A DNA stretch of 64,000 nucleotides from Streptomyces sp. ML-6 (GTDB lineage Bacteria; Actinomycetota; Actinomycetes; Streptomycetales; Streptomycetaceae). Shown piece after piece: positions 1-8,104 of this stretch. Numbering within the stretch: the first letter of the stretch is position 1; each line of letters starts with the position of its first letter. The translations under genes were made by a program, and so were the position numbers. Below the pieces are notes generated by a model. The model ran no database searches, was not told where the DNA came from, and saw only the letters and a program-made list of their open reading frames with translations. The DNA lies in NCBI RefSeq assembly GCF_030116705.1, contig NZ_JAOTIK010000001.1:7530501-7594500 (forward strand), read 5' to 3'.

Positions 1-257
1 ACCTCACCGGTGAACAGCCGCTCGCGCGCCCGTTCCTGCACGGTGACCACGGATATTTTCAGCGGGGTGCCGATGGTGAGACCGGTGGCGGTGAGCAGCT
101 TGTGGTCGGGATCCCGGTACGTCAGCACGGCGGTGTCCGGCAGGCCGACGTTCTCGTCGACCACACAGCTCACCAACTGGGTCGCCCAGACGGGGGGCAG
201 CTCACCGGGGGCCTCGACGATCGGATCGGCGGCGAAGGAACGGCCCGGGGCGGTCAT
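1..257 (-). CDS. CIS VgrG-like spike/baseplate protein, N-terminus only
   Basis: This is the first 85 codons of a leftward gene cut by the window edge. It starts at ATG 257-255, which overlaps the TGA of the upstream LysM gene in an ATGA junction, so the two are translationally coupled. The visible residues include a beta-rich stretch (VDENVGLPDTAVLTYRDPDH) followed by TIGTPLKISV and a charged segment ending in LFTGEV. This matches the start of phage late-control gene D / VgrG-type spike proteins (Pvc8 class), which bind ligand-like beta-barrel folds at the tip of contractile tails. Its position directly after the LysM baseplate protein is the order seen in extracellular-type injection systems. 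The family assignment rests on a short fragment plus context. Confidence 0.72.
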   Translation of the reverse strand, partial: MTAPGRSFAADPIVEAPGELPPVWATQLVSCVVDENVGLPDTAVLTYRDPDHKLLTATGLTIGTPLKISVVTVQERARERLFTGE

Positions 258-976
258 CGGCCGCCCTCCGCCGCGGGGGCCTCCAGACCGGGCACGACCA
301 GCTCCCTGCCGGGGACCAACTGCATCGGGTCGTCGATGTCGTTGGCGTGGGCGATGGTGCGCCAGGCGGTGGCGTCGCCGTACTCCCGCCACGCGAGCAG
401 CGGCAGGCTGTCGCCGACGACGACCCGATGGGTGCGCCGCGCCTCCCGCGAACCCGACGTCGGGTTCTGTCCGAGCCGCTCGCCGCTCGCCTCCTCGATC
501 GAGAGGGAACAGGTGGCGCGCAGCGGTTTCCCGTCGACGTCGAAGAGGGTGTACGAGATGGACAGGCCGGACATCACACCGTCGAACGAGGTCGTCCGGG
601 CCGTGCCCCAGTCGAAGCGCACCCAGGGACTGGCCGGGGTCTTGCGGGCCAGGCTCCTCGGAGTGGGCGCACACGCCAGCATCAGCTGCTCCACCGCCTT
701 CTCCACCGAGTTGTCATGGGTGGCCGTGGCGTCGAGGAAGACCTCCATGGACAGGGTCCGGGGCCCGCTGCCCACGAACTCGGGCAGCGCGGACTGCTCG
801 GCCATCCGGGACGGGGTGCGCCGCCACTCGGTGCTCTTGTTCAACGACAGCTGCGACGGATTGAACTGCAGCGTGAGCTGGGCGATCCTCCCGCCCGGCT
901 TGGCGCCGACCTCCGCGGGCGGTTCCATGATGGTCAGCTGGGCGCGAGCACGGCTCGTGCGGGCAACGGGTGACAT
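254..976 (-). CDS. CIS LysM-domain baseplate protein (Pvc7/Afp7-like)
   Basis: 240 residues. The N-terminal two thirds carry the phage-tail signature LTLQFNPSQLSLNKSTEW, which is typical of the LysM-peptidoglycan-binding tail proteins of contractile injection systems. The C-terminal 50 or so residues form a LysM-like module (HRVVVGDSLPLLAWREYGD, then WRTIAHANDIDDP and LVPGRELVVPG). In related systems this protein sits between the tube-initiator and the spike in the baseplate, and its LysM module is thought to be structural rather than for cell-wall binding. It is followed by the VgrG-like gene with an ATGA overlap. It lies 139 nt downstream of the second tube-type gene; that gap holds several GGTCACCGG repeats and no gene. 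Confidence 0.85.
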   Translation of the reverse strand: MSPVARTSRARAQLTIMEPPAEVGAKPGGRIAQLTLQFNPSQLSLNKSTEWRRTPSRMAEQSALPEFVGSGPRTLSMEVFLDATATHDNSVEKAVEQLMLACAPTPRSLARKTPASPWVRFDWGTARTTSFDGVMSGLSISYTLFDVDGKPLRATCSLSIEEASGERLGQNPTSGSREARRTHRVVVGDSLPLLAWREYGDATAWRTIAHANDIDDPMQLVPGRELVVPGLEAPAAEGGR

Positions 977-1115
977 CGCGTTCCTCCTTCCGGTACGGGG
1001 ACTTCACGGGTGACGGGCCGCCGGGTCACCGGGCCATCGGCCTTGCCGGGTCACCGGGTCACCGGGCCGCCGGCCTGCTGGGCTGCCGGGTTTTCCGGCG
1101 CGGTTCGACGAGCGC

Positions 1116-1541
1116 TCAGGAGGGCTCCAGACCCTCGTGCGCGATCTCCAGCGTCTCGATCGCCGGCTGGGAGCTGGCGGGATCGAAGGAAGGGCCCTGC
1201 CAGCGCACCGGCACGATGCCCTGCACCTGCCAGCCGATGATGCGGCTGAGGTCGGGCCGGAGCGCGACGATCTCGCCGTCCTTGCGCTCGACCCGCTGGA
1301 TCGTGTTGTTCAGCCACCGCGTGATCTTGAGCGTGTCCGCGGTCACCGGGCGGGTCAGCGTGATGTTGGTCCAGGCGATCCGGCCCGGCAACTGCCAGGT
1401 GAAGCCGTTGTTCCCGCCCTCGGCGTACTGCTCCAGCTCCACCTCGGCGCCCAGGCCCGAGCAGGTGTGGAAGGCACCCAGGTCGTTGCCCCCGATCACC
1501 AGCTTGAAGAACACGCTCGTCGCGAAGATGTTGTCCGTCAT
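1116..1541 (-). CDS. CIS tail tube-type protein (probable tube initiator, Pvc5-like)
   Basis: 141 residues of the T4 gp19-like tube family. Visible marks are FFKLVIGGNDLGAFHTCSGL near the N-terminus, the NGFTWQLPGRIAWTNITLTRP strand region and a C-terminal beta strand ending PAIETLEIAHEGLEPS. It is one of two tube-family genes here. The other (5280-5720) is next to the sheath and is the better candidate for the main tube. This copy sits next to the baseplate genes, which fits the first tube ring that joins baseplate and tube. The start at ATG 1541 has a purine-rich GAAGAAGAG upstream. The role as initiator is inferred from gene order. Confidence 0.8.
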   Translation of the reverse strand: MTDNIFATSVFFKLVIGGNDLGAFHTCSGLGAEVELEQYAEGGNNGFTWQLPGRIAWTNITLTRPVTADTLKITRWLNNTIQRVERKDGEIVALRPDLSRIIGWQVQGIVPVRWQGPSFDPASSQPAIETLEIAHEGLEPS

Positions 1542-1590
1542 TGCTCTTCTTCTCTGCCGTTTCCCAGTGCCCCGCCGGGCGGAGTCGTCG

Positions 1591-4500
1591 TCAGCGGCGG
1601 TTGTCGTACAACCGGCCGGTGCGTTCCCGGCCCCGGCGCAGGTCCGCGCGGATCAGCCGGCTCACCGGATCGATCAGGCGGCGGGCCAGTTCCTCGATCT
1701 CCGCGCCGGTCACCCGGTGCGCGGCCGGAGTTGCTGCCTCGGGCGGGGCGGCCGGTCCGTTCCCCGCCGGCGGACCGGCGGGCTTCACCGGGGCCGCCCT
1801 GACCGGCACGCCGGTGATCCCGGCCTCGGCCGCCGCGCGCTGCACGGCCGGGGCCACGGCTCCCGGACCGCTCGTCCCGGTGCCTGGGACGGTCCCCGAA
1901 CCGGTGCCCGGACCGGTTCTTGGACCGGCTCCCGGGCTCGGGGAGGGACGGGGCGGCACCCGCACCGAGAGGGGCGGTGCTCCGCCCGGCACGACGCCGT
2001 CCCCTGACGCCGTGCCGGTGAACAGGGGCCCGGTGGATTCGGGCACCACCGGCATCGCCATCCGCTGCACGGCCGGTGCGGCCGGCACCGGCCCGGTCGC
2101 CCCGGGCGGATGCGGGCGCACCACCGGGACCGGCCGGGCGGCGGACGGCGCGGACCCTCCGGAGGGGGACGCCGACGCGTACGGTGCGGACGCCTCCGGG
2201 GAGGGCGGTGACGCGTACGGGAGCGCCGCTGCGGGGTGCGGCGTCGGGGACGGCGGAGCGGGCACACGGGCCGGACGGGACTCCCCGCGGTCCCGCGCCG
2301 ACGGGTGGGCGTCGGGCCGGGACGGCACGACCGGCCCACCACGCGCCGAACGCTGCACGAGCCGCCGCAGGAGGGAGTTGCCGGTCGACGGTCCGCGCCC
2401 CGCCCGGCCGGTACCGGCCTCGGCCCGCGCCCCGCCGCCGTCCGGTGCGGAACGGGCGGGAGGCGCGGGACGGGCGGAACCCCCGGACGGCGTCCGGCCC
2501 GACGGTGCCCCGCCCGGAGCACCCCCGGACACCGAGTGCTGAACGGTCCCCCCGGGGCCCGGTCCTTCGGGAGCCCGTCCCGTGCGCACCGGCCGCTCGG
2601 GCGAGGCGGGACCGGTGGGCGGAGGAGCGGTGGTCGACCGGGGCGACGCACCGGAGGACGGCCGGGGCGGCCCGGGTGACGTGTTGCCGTGCCCCGGCGC
2701 CGGTACGGCGGCCTCCGGCTGCGGTACGTCACGACGCCAGGTGGCCGTCACGACCGGGCGGGCCGGACCGCCGCCCGTCGCCGCGACCGGGGCCGAGAAA
2801 CCCTCGGCCGTGCCGGTGCTGATCTCCAGCGCCCTGCTCGGGAGCAGGGCACGCGACCGCTGGACGACGGGCGCCTGCCCTCCGGCGGGTCCGTACGGGG
2901 CTGCCGGGGCCCGCTCCGGGGCGATCCGCCGGACACGTACCGGAGCGGTGGGAGCCGGGGGCGCCGAGGAAGCGGCGGGGGAGGAGGGGCCGGTGGAGGG
3001 CGTGCTCGCGGTCGGACGGGGGGCCGCCGCGCGCTGGACGGTCGCGGGGCCCGGCGAGGCCGGGGTGGTCGGGGCGGAAGAACCGGACGCGGGGGACGAG
3101 AGCACCGGCATCGCGGAGGGCCCGTCCGGGCGCGCCGGTTTCCGTACAGGCCCGGACGGCTCGGACGAGGGGGAGGACGGGGCCTCACGTCCCGGCGTCG
3201 TGCCCTGCCCGGAGCCCATGGCTCCCGGACGCGGCCGACGACGGTCACCGAGCAGGGGAGCGCCGTCCTGGCGCCTGGCGGTCGGGGGGAGCGAGGGCAG
3301 CGGGGCACCGATCCCCCCACGGGTGGGCCTCGCCCGGTCGGCCGGTGGCGGTGCCGATGCCCCACCGGGGCCCGAGGGTTTCGACGGCCCGTGCCCGGTG
3401 GGCTCCTGATCCCGTTTTGGAGCCGACGGGGACGGCCGGGACGGCTCCGCGGCGCCGGTACGCGCGGACGGCTGCGGGCGTGCGGGTGAGTGCGAAGGTG
3501 GGGACGGCTGCGGGCGCGCAGGCGGTGTCGTCGCCTCCGGCAGGCGCGCGGTCACCGGGGCCGGTGCCTCCGCTTCCTGTCGTTGGAGTACGGGCATGCC
3601 GGGTTCGGGCTGCCTCGTGGGGTCGGACGGTACGACCGCCCCGTGTTGTCCCGCCGGGCCGGCGGGCACGGCCCCGGAGGGCAGTTGCCGCAGCGGTTTG
3701 CCCAGGGCGGGCCGCAGCGCCGTGACCCCGGAAGGGCCGGTGGGGCCGGTCGGCCCGGGCGCGGTTCCGGGCGTCGGGGCTGACGCGGGGGCGTCCGTCC
3801 GGCCGGACACGATTCGCCGGGCGTCCCCGCCGTCGGTGCCGGGCGCGGATGCGGTCGGTGTGGCTGCCACGGTCGGTACGACCCCGGTGATGTGCCGCAG
3901 CGGCATCGCCGGGCGCCGGGCGACGATCAGCGGCGGCGCGGTCCGCCGGGGGCGTACCGGGGCGGGACGGGCGAGCCGGGGCTCGGCCGGTACCGGCATG
4001 TCGCCCCCGCCGGACGGCGCCACCGCTGCCGTGTTCCCGGCCGGAGACGCGCTGGACGCGCTCGACGGGGGCGGTGCGGTTCCGGGCGCGGGCGTACCCC
4101 TGCCGTGGGCGGCGCCGCGCGGCGCCACCCGGCCGGAGGACCCGGACGGCCCCGCGCTCGACCGCTGGACGACCGCAGGCCCCCGCCCCCCGCCCTCCGC
4201 CCCGGACGGCGGGCCGGCGACGGGCTCGGTGCCACCCTCCGCGTCGGACCGGGCGGCGCGCAACAGCAGCGGTCCACCGGCGGAGACCTCGCGCGCGCCC
4301 GCGGGGCGGGTGACCCCCCGGATGAGGCCCACCGGCGCGGACGGCATCACGGCATGGCCGAGTTCGCCGCCGAACGCGACGTTCTGCCACGAGGCGAGGC
4401 CGGACCTGAACCGCAGCCCGTCGCTCACCCCGATCGAGGACCGGGCGACGGTCACCGCGGGCGGCGCGACCTGCCGCCAGCCGCCGTCCCAGTCACCGCC

Positions 4501-4629
4501 CTGCCGATCGGCCCGGCCGGTGTCCGGGGCGGCACCGGACACCGGCCCGGTACCGGCCTCGTCCCTGCCCCCCGAGGGGGCGTCGGACGGTGTCCGGTCC
4601 GCCCGGCGGAACCAGTCGCCGAACCCCAT
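1591..4629 (-). CDS. Large proline/alanine-rich disordered CIS-associated protein with V-Q-R motifs
   Basis: 1012 residues, overwhelmingly P, A, G, S, R and T, with no membrane segment or signal peptide. A short folded-looking N-terminus (MGFGDWFRRADRTPSD) and a helical, basic C-terminus (VTGAEIEELARRLIDP, then LIRADLRRGRERTGRL) flank about 900 low-complexity residues. Spread through this region are at least seven short hydrophobic-Q-R motifs, such as VVQRSS, VLQRQE, TVQRAA, VVQRSR, LVQRSA, AVQRMA and AVQRAA, plus a variant TVQHSV. It lies 4 nt after the DUF6760-like gene and before the tube-initiator gene, inside the structural operon, so a structural or cargo-handling role is likely. The function is not known to me. 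The long open frame alone is weak evidence at this GC content, but operon position, tight spacing and the regular motif make it a real gene. Confidence 0.75.
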   Translation of the reverse strand: MGFGDWFRRADRTPSDAPSGGRDEAGTGPVSGAAPDTGRADRQGGDWDGGWRQVAPPAVTVARSSIGVSDGLRFRSGLASWQNVAFGGELGHAVMPSAPVGLIRGVTRPAGAREVSAGGPLLLRAARSDAEGGTEPVAGPPSGAEGGGRGPAVVQRSSAGPSGSSGRVAPRGAAHGRGTPAPGTAPPPSSASSASPAGNTAAVAPSGGGDMPVPAEPRLARPAPVRPRRTAPPLIVARRPAMPLRHITGVVPTVAATPTASAPGTDGGDARRIVSGRTDAPASAPTPGTAPGPTGPTGPSGVTALRPALGKPLRQLPSGAVPAGPAGQHGAVVPSDPTRQPEPGMPVLQRQEAEAPAPVTARLPEATTPPARPQPSPPSHSPARPQPSARTGAAEPSRPSPSAPKRDQEPTGHGPSKPSGPGGASAPPPADRARPTRGGIGAPLPSLPPTARRQDGAPLLGDRRRPRPGAMGSGQGTTPGREAPSSPSSEPSGPVRKPARPDGPSAMPVLSSPASGSSAPTTPASPGPATVQRAAAPRPTASTPSTGPSSPAASSAPPAPTAPVRVRRIAPERAPAAPYGPAGGQAPVVQRSRALLPSRALEISTGTAEGFSAPVAATGGGPARPVVTATWRRDVPQPEAAVPAPGHGNTSPGPPRPSSGASPRSTTAPPPTGPASPERPVRTGRAPEGPGPGGTVQHSVSGGAPGGAPSGRTPSGGSARPAPPARSAPDGGGARAEAGTGRAGRGPSTGNSLLRRLVQRSARGGPVVPSRPDAHPSARDRGESRPARVPAPPSPTPHPAAALPYASPPSPEASAPYASASPSGGSAPSAARPVPVVRPHPPGATGPVPAAPAVQRMAMPVVPESTGPLFTGTASGDGVVPGGAPPLSVRVPPRPSPSPGAGPRTGPGTGSGTVPGTGTSGPGAVAPAVQRAAAEAGITGVPVRAAPVKPAGPPAGNGPAAPPEAATPAAHRVTGAEIEELARRLIDPVSRLIRADLRRGRERTGRLYDNRR

Positions 4630-4633
4630 ACGA

Positions 4634-4792
4634 TCACCCGCCTTCGTTGACGCGGGTGTTGATCCGCGCTATCTCCCGGACCCACTGCTGACGCTCGCCG
4701 TGGGTGAGGTCGAGAATGTCCTCACGCTGCCAATGGAAGTGGTAGGCGACGTACGCGATCTCCTCCCGCAGACGGGGAAGCGCGTACGTCAC
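4634..4792 (-). CDS. Small CIS protein, DUF6760-like
   Basis: 52 residues from GTG 4792-4790, which overlaps the TGA of the upstream gene in a GTGA junction; a longer upstream extension would run inside that gene and is unlikely. The sequence begins VTYALPRLREEIAYVAYHFH and continues with WQREDILDLTHGERQQWVREI. This matches the short conserved protein (DUF6760 type) found between tube and baseplate genes in Streptomyces CIS loci. The many aromatic residues and the single helical layout suggest a small adaptor or chaperone, but its function is unknown to me. Confidence 0.75.
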   Translation of the reverse strand: MTYALPRLREEIAYVAYHFHWQREDILDLTHGERQQWVREIARINTRVNEGG

Positions 4793-5283
4793 GATTCCCC
4801 CAGGCGCCCACCCGAGAGGTCCACCTCGAACGAGCCATGGCACAACGGACACGTCACCGCGGCGTGCGTATGGCCCTCGCTGTTGATCCGCCGGTAGAAG
4901 TCCTGGAGGAACGCCACGTCGGTGGCGTACATCCGCTCCACCACCCCGGCGTGCACATCGGTGATGGTGCCGAGCCGGGTGATCACCTGGCTCAGCAGCA
5001 CCACGCTCAGGTACGCCGGGTTCTCCTTCACCCGCAGGTCGATCTGCGGGCGCAGCTCGTCCCGCGCCGTCGCGAGCCGCATCGAGCCCTGCCGGTGCAC
5101 CTGGCCCTCGTCGTCGACGTAACCGCGCGGCAGCTCGAACTCGAACTCCGTCCGCAGGTCCGGGCGTTCCCGCTGACGTGCCGCGGGCGGGGCGGGAACT
5201 TCCTCGCGGGCGGCGGGCCGGGCGGACGCCAGGGTGTCGAGGACTTCGTCGAGTCCGCCCGACGTAACGGTCCTGCGCCTCAT
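4789..5283 (-). CDS. Conserved CIS operon protein with C-terminal CPLC motif
   Basis: 164 residues if started at ATG 5283-5281 (MRRRTVTSGGLDEVLDTLAS), which overlaps the tube gene's TGA in an ATGA junction. The region upstream of that ATG is non-coding-like in this frame. The protein has a helical N-terminus, a middle section LRTEFEFELPRGYVDDEGQ typical of phage tail assembly/structural proteins encoded next to the tube, and a C-terminal HTHAAVTCPLCHGSFEVDLS that could bind a metal or form a disulfide. Its place between tube and DUF6760-like genes matches other actinobacterial CIS loci. The exact role is unknown; a tail assembly chaperone or baseplate adaptor would fit. Confidence 0.75.
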   Translation of the reverse strand: MRRRTVTSGGLDEVLDTLASARPAAREEVPAPPAARQRERPDLRTEFEFELPRGYVDDEGQVHRQGSMRLATARDELRPQIDLRVKENPAYLSVVLLSQVITRLGTITDVHAGVVERMYATDVAFLQDFYRRINSEGHTHAAVTCPLCHGSFEVDLSGGRLGES

Positions 5284-5720
5284 TCGACCACGATCTCCTC
5301 GAAGGTGATGGTGACCGTCTCCGTGGCCGGGCTGGACTCGCCGGCCTTCAGGGACGGGCCCTCCCACTTGCTGGCCCAGCCCTGCATCAACTGGATGCGC
5401 CGGACCGTGTCACCCTTCGAGTCCTTGATCTCGATGGTCAGGTTCTGGCGCGCGGTGTCGACGGCCCCGTTGTTGAGCGTCTCCTTGATCCACTTGGTGA
5501 ACTCGCTGCTCTTGTCGAGCCCGCGGGTGATCGTCACCTCGCCCGCCTGGCGCGCGCCGGGCTGCTTGCGGATGATCTGCTTGCCCTCGGCGGTCACCTG
5601 ACGGACCTCGACGACTTCTTCCTCGACGGTCAGACCGCTGACCTCCTGGATCGACTCGACGAGATAGCCGCCGAGCTGCACGCCGAAGACGTGGGTGGAA
5701 AGAGCGTCGCCCTCTGCCAT
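5280..5720 (-). CDS. CIS main tail tube protein (Pvc1/gp19-like)
   Basis: 146 residues of the contractile-tail inner tube family. Characteristic stretches are HVFGVQLGGYLVESIQEVSG, GEVTITRGLDKSSEFTKWI and the C-terminal ATETVTITFEEIVVE strand that makes inter-ring contacts in homologues. It immediately follows the sheath gene (40 nt gap), as in T4-, R-pyocin- and Pvc-type systems, so it is taken as the main tube that is propelled when the sheath contracts. It overlaps the next gene by four bases. The start ATG 5720 gives the usual family length. Confidence 0.92.
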   Translation of the reverse strand: MAEGDALSTHVFGVQLGGYLVESIQEVSGLTVEEEVVEVRQVTAEGKQIIRKQPGARQAGEVTITRGLDKSSEFTKWIKETLNNGAVDTARQNLTIEIKDSKGDTVRRIQLMQGWASKWEGPSLKAGESSPATETVTITFEEIVVE

Positions 5721-5760
5721 GACTCTGTGTCACCTGTTCCGTTTCGCGGACCCTGCCGGG

Positions 5761-7281
5761 TCACTCGTTGACGAGGCTGGTGCTGTCGGAGAACTGCGAG
5801 AGGCGGAAGACCACGAACTCCGCGGGCTTCACCGGTGCCACGCCGATCTCGCACACGACCTGGCCGAGGTCGATCGACTCCTGCGGATTGTTGTCGCGGT
5901 CGCACTTGACGTAGAACGCCTCCTCGGCCGTGCGGCCGAAGAGTGCGCCCCGGCGCCATTCCTCGGTGAGGAAGGCGGTCACGTTGCGCCGGATGCTCGA
6001 CCACAGGCGGTCGTCGTTCGGCTCGAACACCACCCACTGGGTGCCCAGGAGGATCGACTCCTCCAGGTAGTTGAAGAGACGGCGCACGTTGAGGTAGCGC
6101 CAGGCCGGGTCGGACGAGAGCGTGCGGGCGCCCCAGATCCGGATGCCGCGGCCGGGGAAGGCGCGCACGCAGTTGACGCCGATCGGGTTCAGCAGGTCCT
6201 GCTCGCCCTTGCTGAGCCGGATCTCCAGGTCCAGCGCCCCGCGGATGACCTCGTTGGCGGGGGCCTTGTGCACACCGCGCTCGCCGTCGCTGCGCGCCCA
6301 CACGCCGGAGACGTGACCGCTCGGCGGCATCAGGGAGTTGCGGCCGGCCTCCGGGTCGAAGACGCTGATCCACGGGTAGTACACGGTCGCGTAGCGGGAG
6401 TCGAATCCGGCGTCGTCGTTGCGCCAGGCACGGACCCGCTGCGCGTTCATGCCCGGCGGGGTGTCCAGTACGGCGACCCGGTCGCCCATCTGCTCACAGT
6501 GCGAGATCAGCGCGAGCTGGACGGTCTTGACGCCCTCGGCGTCGACGGCCCCGCGCTGGTGGGCGCTCATCAGGTCCGGAACGGCGACCATGGTGATCTC
6601 GTCGATCGCCTCGAGCCCCGCGATCCCGGTGCGCTGCGACGAGTCCCCGACGAACTCGGCCAGGTCCACGGGCGCGGCGCCGGCCCCCGGGCCCGCGGCG
6701 GCGGGCGAGAGCGGGAGGACCTGGTTCGCGGGACGGCTCTGGGCCGCGCCGGGCTGCTCGACGACCTCGATCAGCTTGGACTGGCGGACCTGGGTGACCA
6801 GGTAGCCCTTGACGCTCTTGCGGAGGGAGACGTCGAAGGTCTCCACCACCTTGCCGGCCTGCCGCACCAGCAGCCGGAACCGGTCCTCCGGGGGGTTCTC
6901 CCCCTCCGCGTCGGCGACCTCCACCGAGAGGTCGCCGCCCGCGCCGGGCCGGGCGGACACCTGGAAGCCCCCGAGCGCGACGGACGGGGCAGCCCCGCCG
7001 GCGGCCGGGTCCTGCGCGGCGCCGCCCACCCGCACGACGTAGGCCGCGCCGCCGCCGTTGGCGAAGTAGCCGTGGACCGCGCGCGTCAGATACGTGCCGG
7101 GTGCGTGGGTGCCGAAGACCTGGACGTACTGGTCCCAGTTGGTCACCAGGGTCGGCTGGTGGAAGGGGCCGGTCTCCGAGAAACCTACGAAGGCTGCGAT
7201 CGCCGTGCCGACTCCTTCGATGGGCCGTGCTCCGGACTGCACCTCCTCCACGTATACGCCGGGGGTGAGGTACGACGGCAT
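5761..7281 (-). CDS. CIS contractile tail sheath protein
   Basis: 506 residues. The N-terminus MPSYLTPGVYVEEVQSGARP is the hallmark of contractile tail sheath subunits; a second conserved part contains the strands RIWGARTLSSDPAWRYLNVR and LLGTQWVVFEPND, and the C-terminus has GVAPVKPAEFVVFRLSQ, the strand that hooks neighbouring subunits together. The family forms the sheath that shortens to push the tube through a target membrane. Only one sheath gene is present in the window. It is the first gene of the leftward structural operon, with an 823-nt gene-free stretch upstream that should hold the operon promoter. Confidence 0.95.
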   Translation of the reverse strand: MPSYLTPGVYVEEVQSGARPIEGVGTAIAAFVGFSETGPFHQPTLVTNWDQYVQVFGTHAPGTYLTRAVHGYFANGGGAAYVVRVGGAAQDPAAGGAAPSVALGGFQVSARPGAGGDLSVEVADAEGENPPEDRFRLLVRQAGKVVETFDVSLRKSVKGYLVTQVRQSKLIEVVEQPGAAQSRPANQVLPLSPAAAGPGAGAAPVDLAEFVGDSSQRTGIAGLEAIDEITMVAVPDLMSAHQRGAVDAEGVKTVQLALISHCEQMGDRVAVLDTPPGMNAQRVRAWRNDDAGFDSRYATVYYPWISVFDPEAGRNSLMPPSGHVSGVWARSDGERGVHKAPANEVIRGALDLEIRLSKGEQDLLNPIGVNCVRAFPGRGIRIWGARTLSSDPAWRYLNVRRLFNYLEESILLGTQWVVFEPNDDRLWSSIRRNVTAFLTEEWRRGALFGRTAEEAFYVKCDRDNNPQESIDLGQVVCEIGVAPVKPAEFVVFRLSQFSDSTSLVNE

Positions 7282-8104
7282 ACTCGCTCCTTCGGGTGGT
7301 CGTCCGGTCGCCGTCCAGTCTTGTCGGGCCGCCCCGGCGGGCAGTAGGCCCCGGAGTCCTGGGCACGGGGCAAGGTCACTGCCTTTCCGGGCGCCCCGGG
7401 GGGCAGGGAATTCTTCCCCGCGCGGACATTCTCGGCGGGCTTCCCGGGCCCGGCCCGCAGCAATTCTTTTGTCCCATTCGATGGACGCGGGATGAACTCC
7501 GGTGCGGAGGAAGGCGCGTGTCGGTTCGCCGGGTGTCCGAGTGCCCGGAATACGGATGCCCGGACCCCGGGAATGACGGTGAATGAAGGCAGAGGAACCG
7601 GCCCCGACGGGGCCGCGGAACCACTCGCGAACACATGCGTGCCGACGCCCGTCCGGTTCTGTCCCCGGCGGGTGCGCGAGGCCGCGCGTCGCGGCGTCCG
7701 TCGACGGGCCCCGTACGCTCCCGCCGCAGCCCTCCGGTAGCCGCGCCGCGCACCCTCCGGCGAGGCCCGCCCATTTCTGCCGGGACAGGACAATCCATGG
7801 TCAAAGCCCGATCGAGGGGCAGCCACTATCGGCCAGAATGCGCCACGGGATCGGTCGACCGGTCGGCCCCGCACGGTCGGAGGGACCCGGAGGGCCGGGC
7901 GGGCGCCCGTGCGACCCCCGCCCGGACGGCGACGGAGGGGCCGCGGACGTTCTTCGCCCGCCGTCGTTTCACGGGCCGCCACGGCTCCGTTTCATCAGGA
8001 TGTACGGGGAAAGAGTTTCGCCAACGCCCGGCAAGCCGGGTTTCCCCGGAGCGGAATTTCTGCTGTTCTCTTCCCGCCCGGGGAAGTGGGGTCGGTGCTT
8101 TGTT
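7282..8104. other. Gene-free stretch upstream of the sheath operon
   Basis: 823 nt with no convincing gene on either strand; open frames here lack consistent third-position G/C bias or recognisable motifs. It separates the CisA-like gene (same strand, ending at 8105) from the sheath gene, so it probably holds the transcription stop of the former and the promoter of the structural operon. Some A/T-richer patches occur (around 7455-7480 and 8040-8070). I could not identify a specific promoter by eye. Confidence 0.5.
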
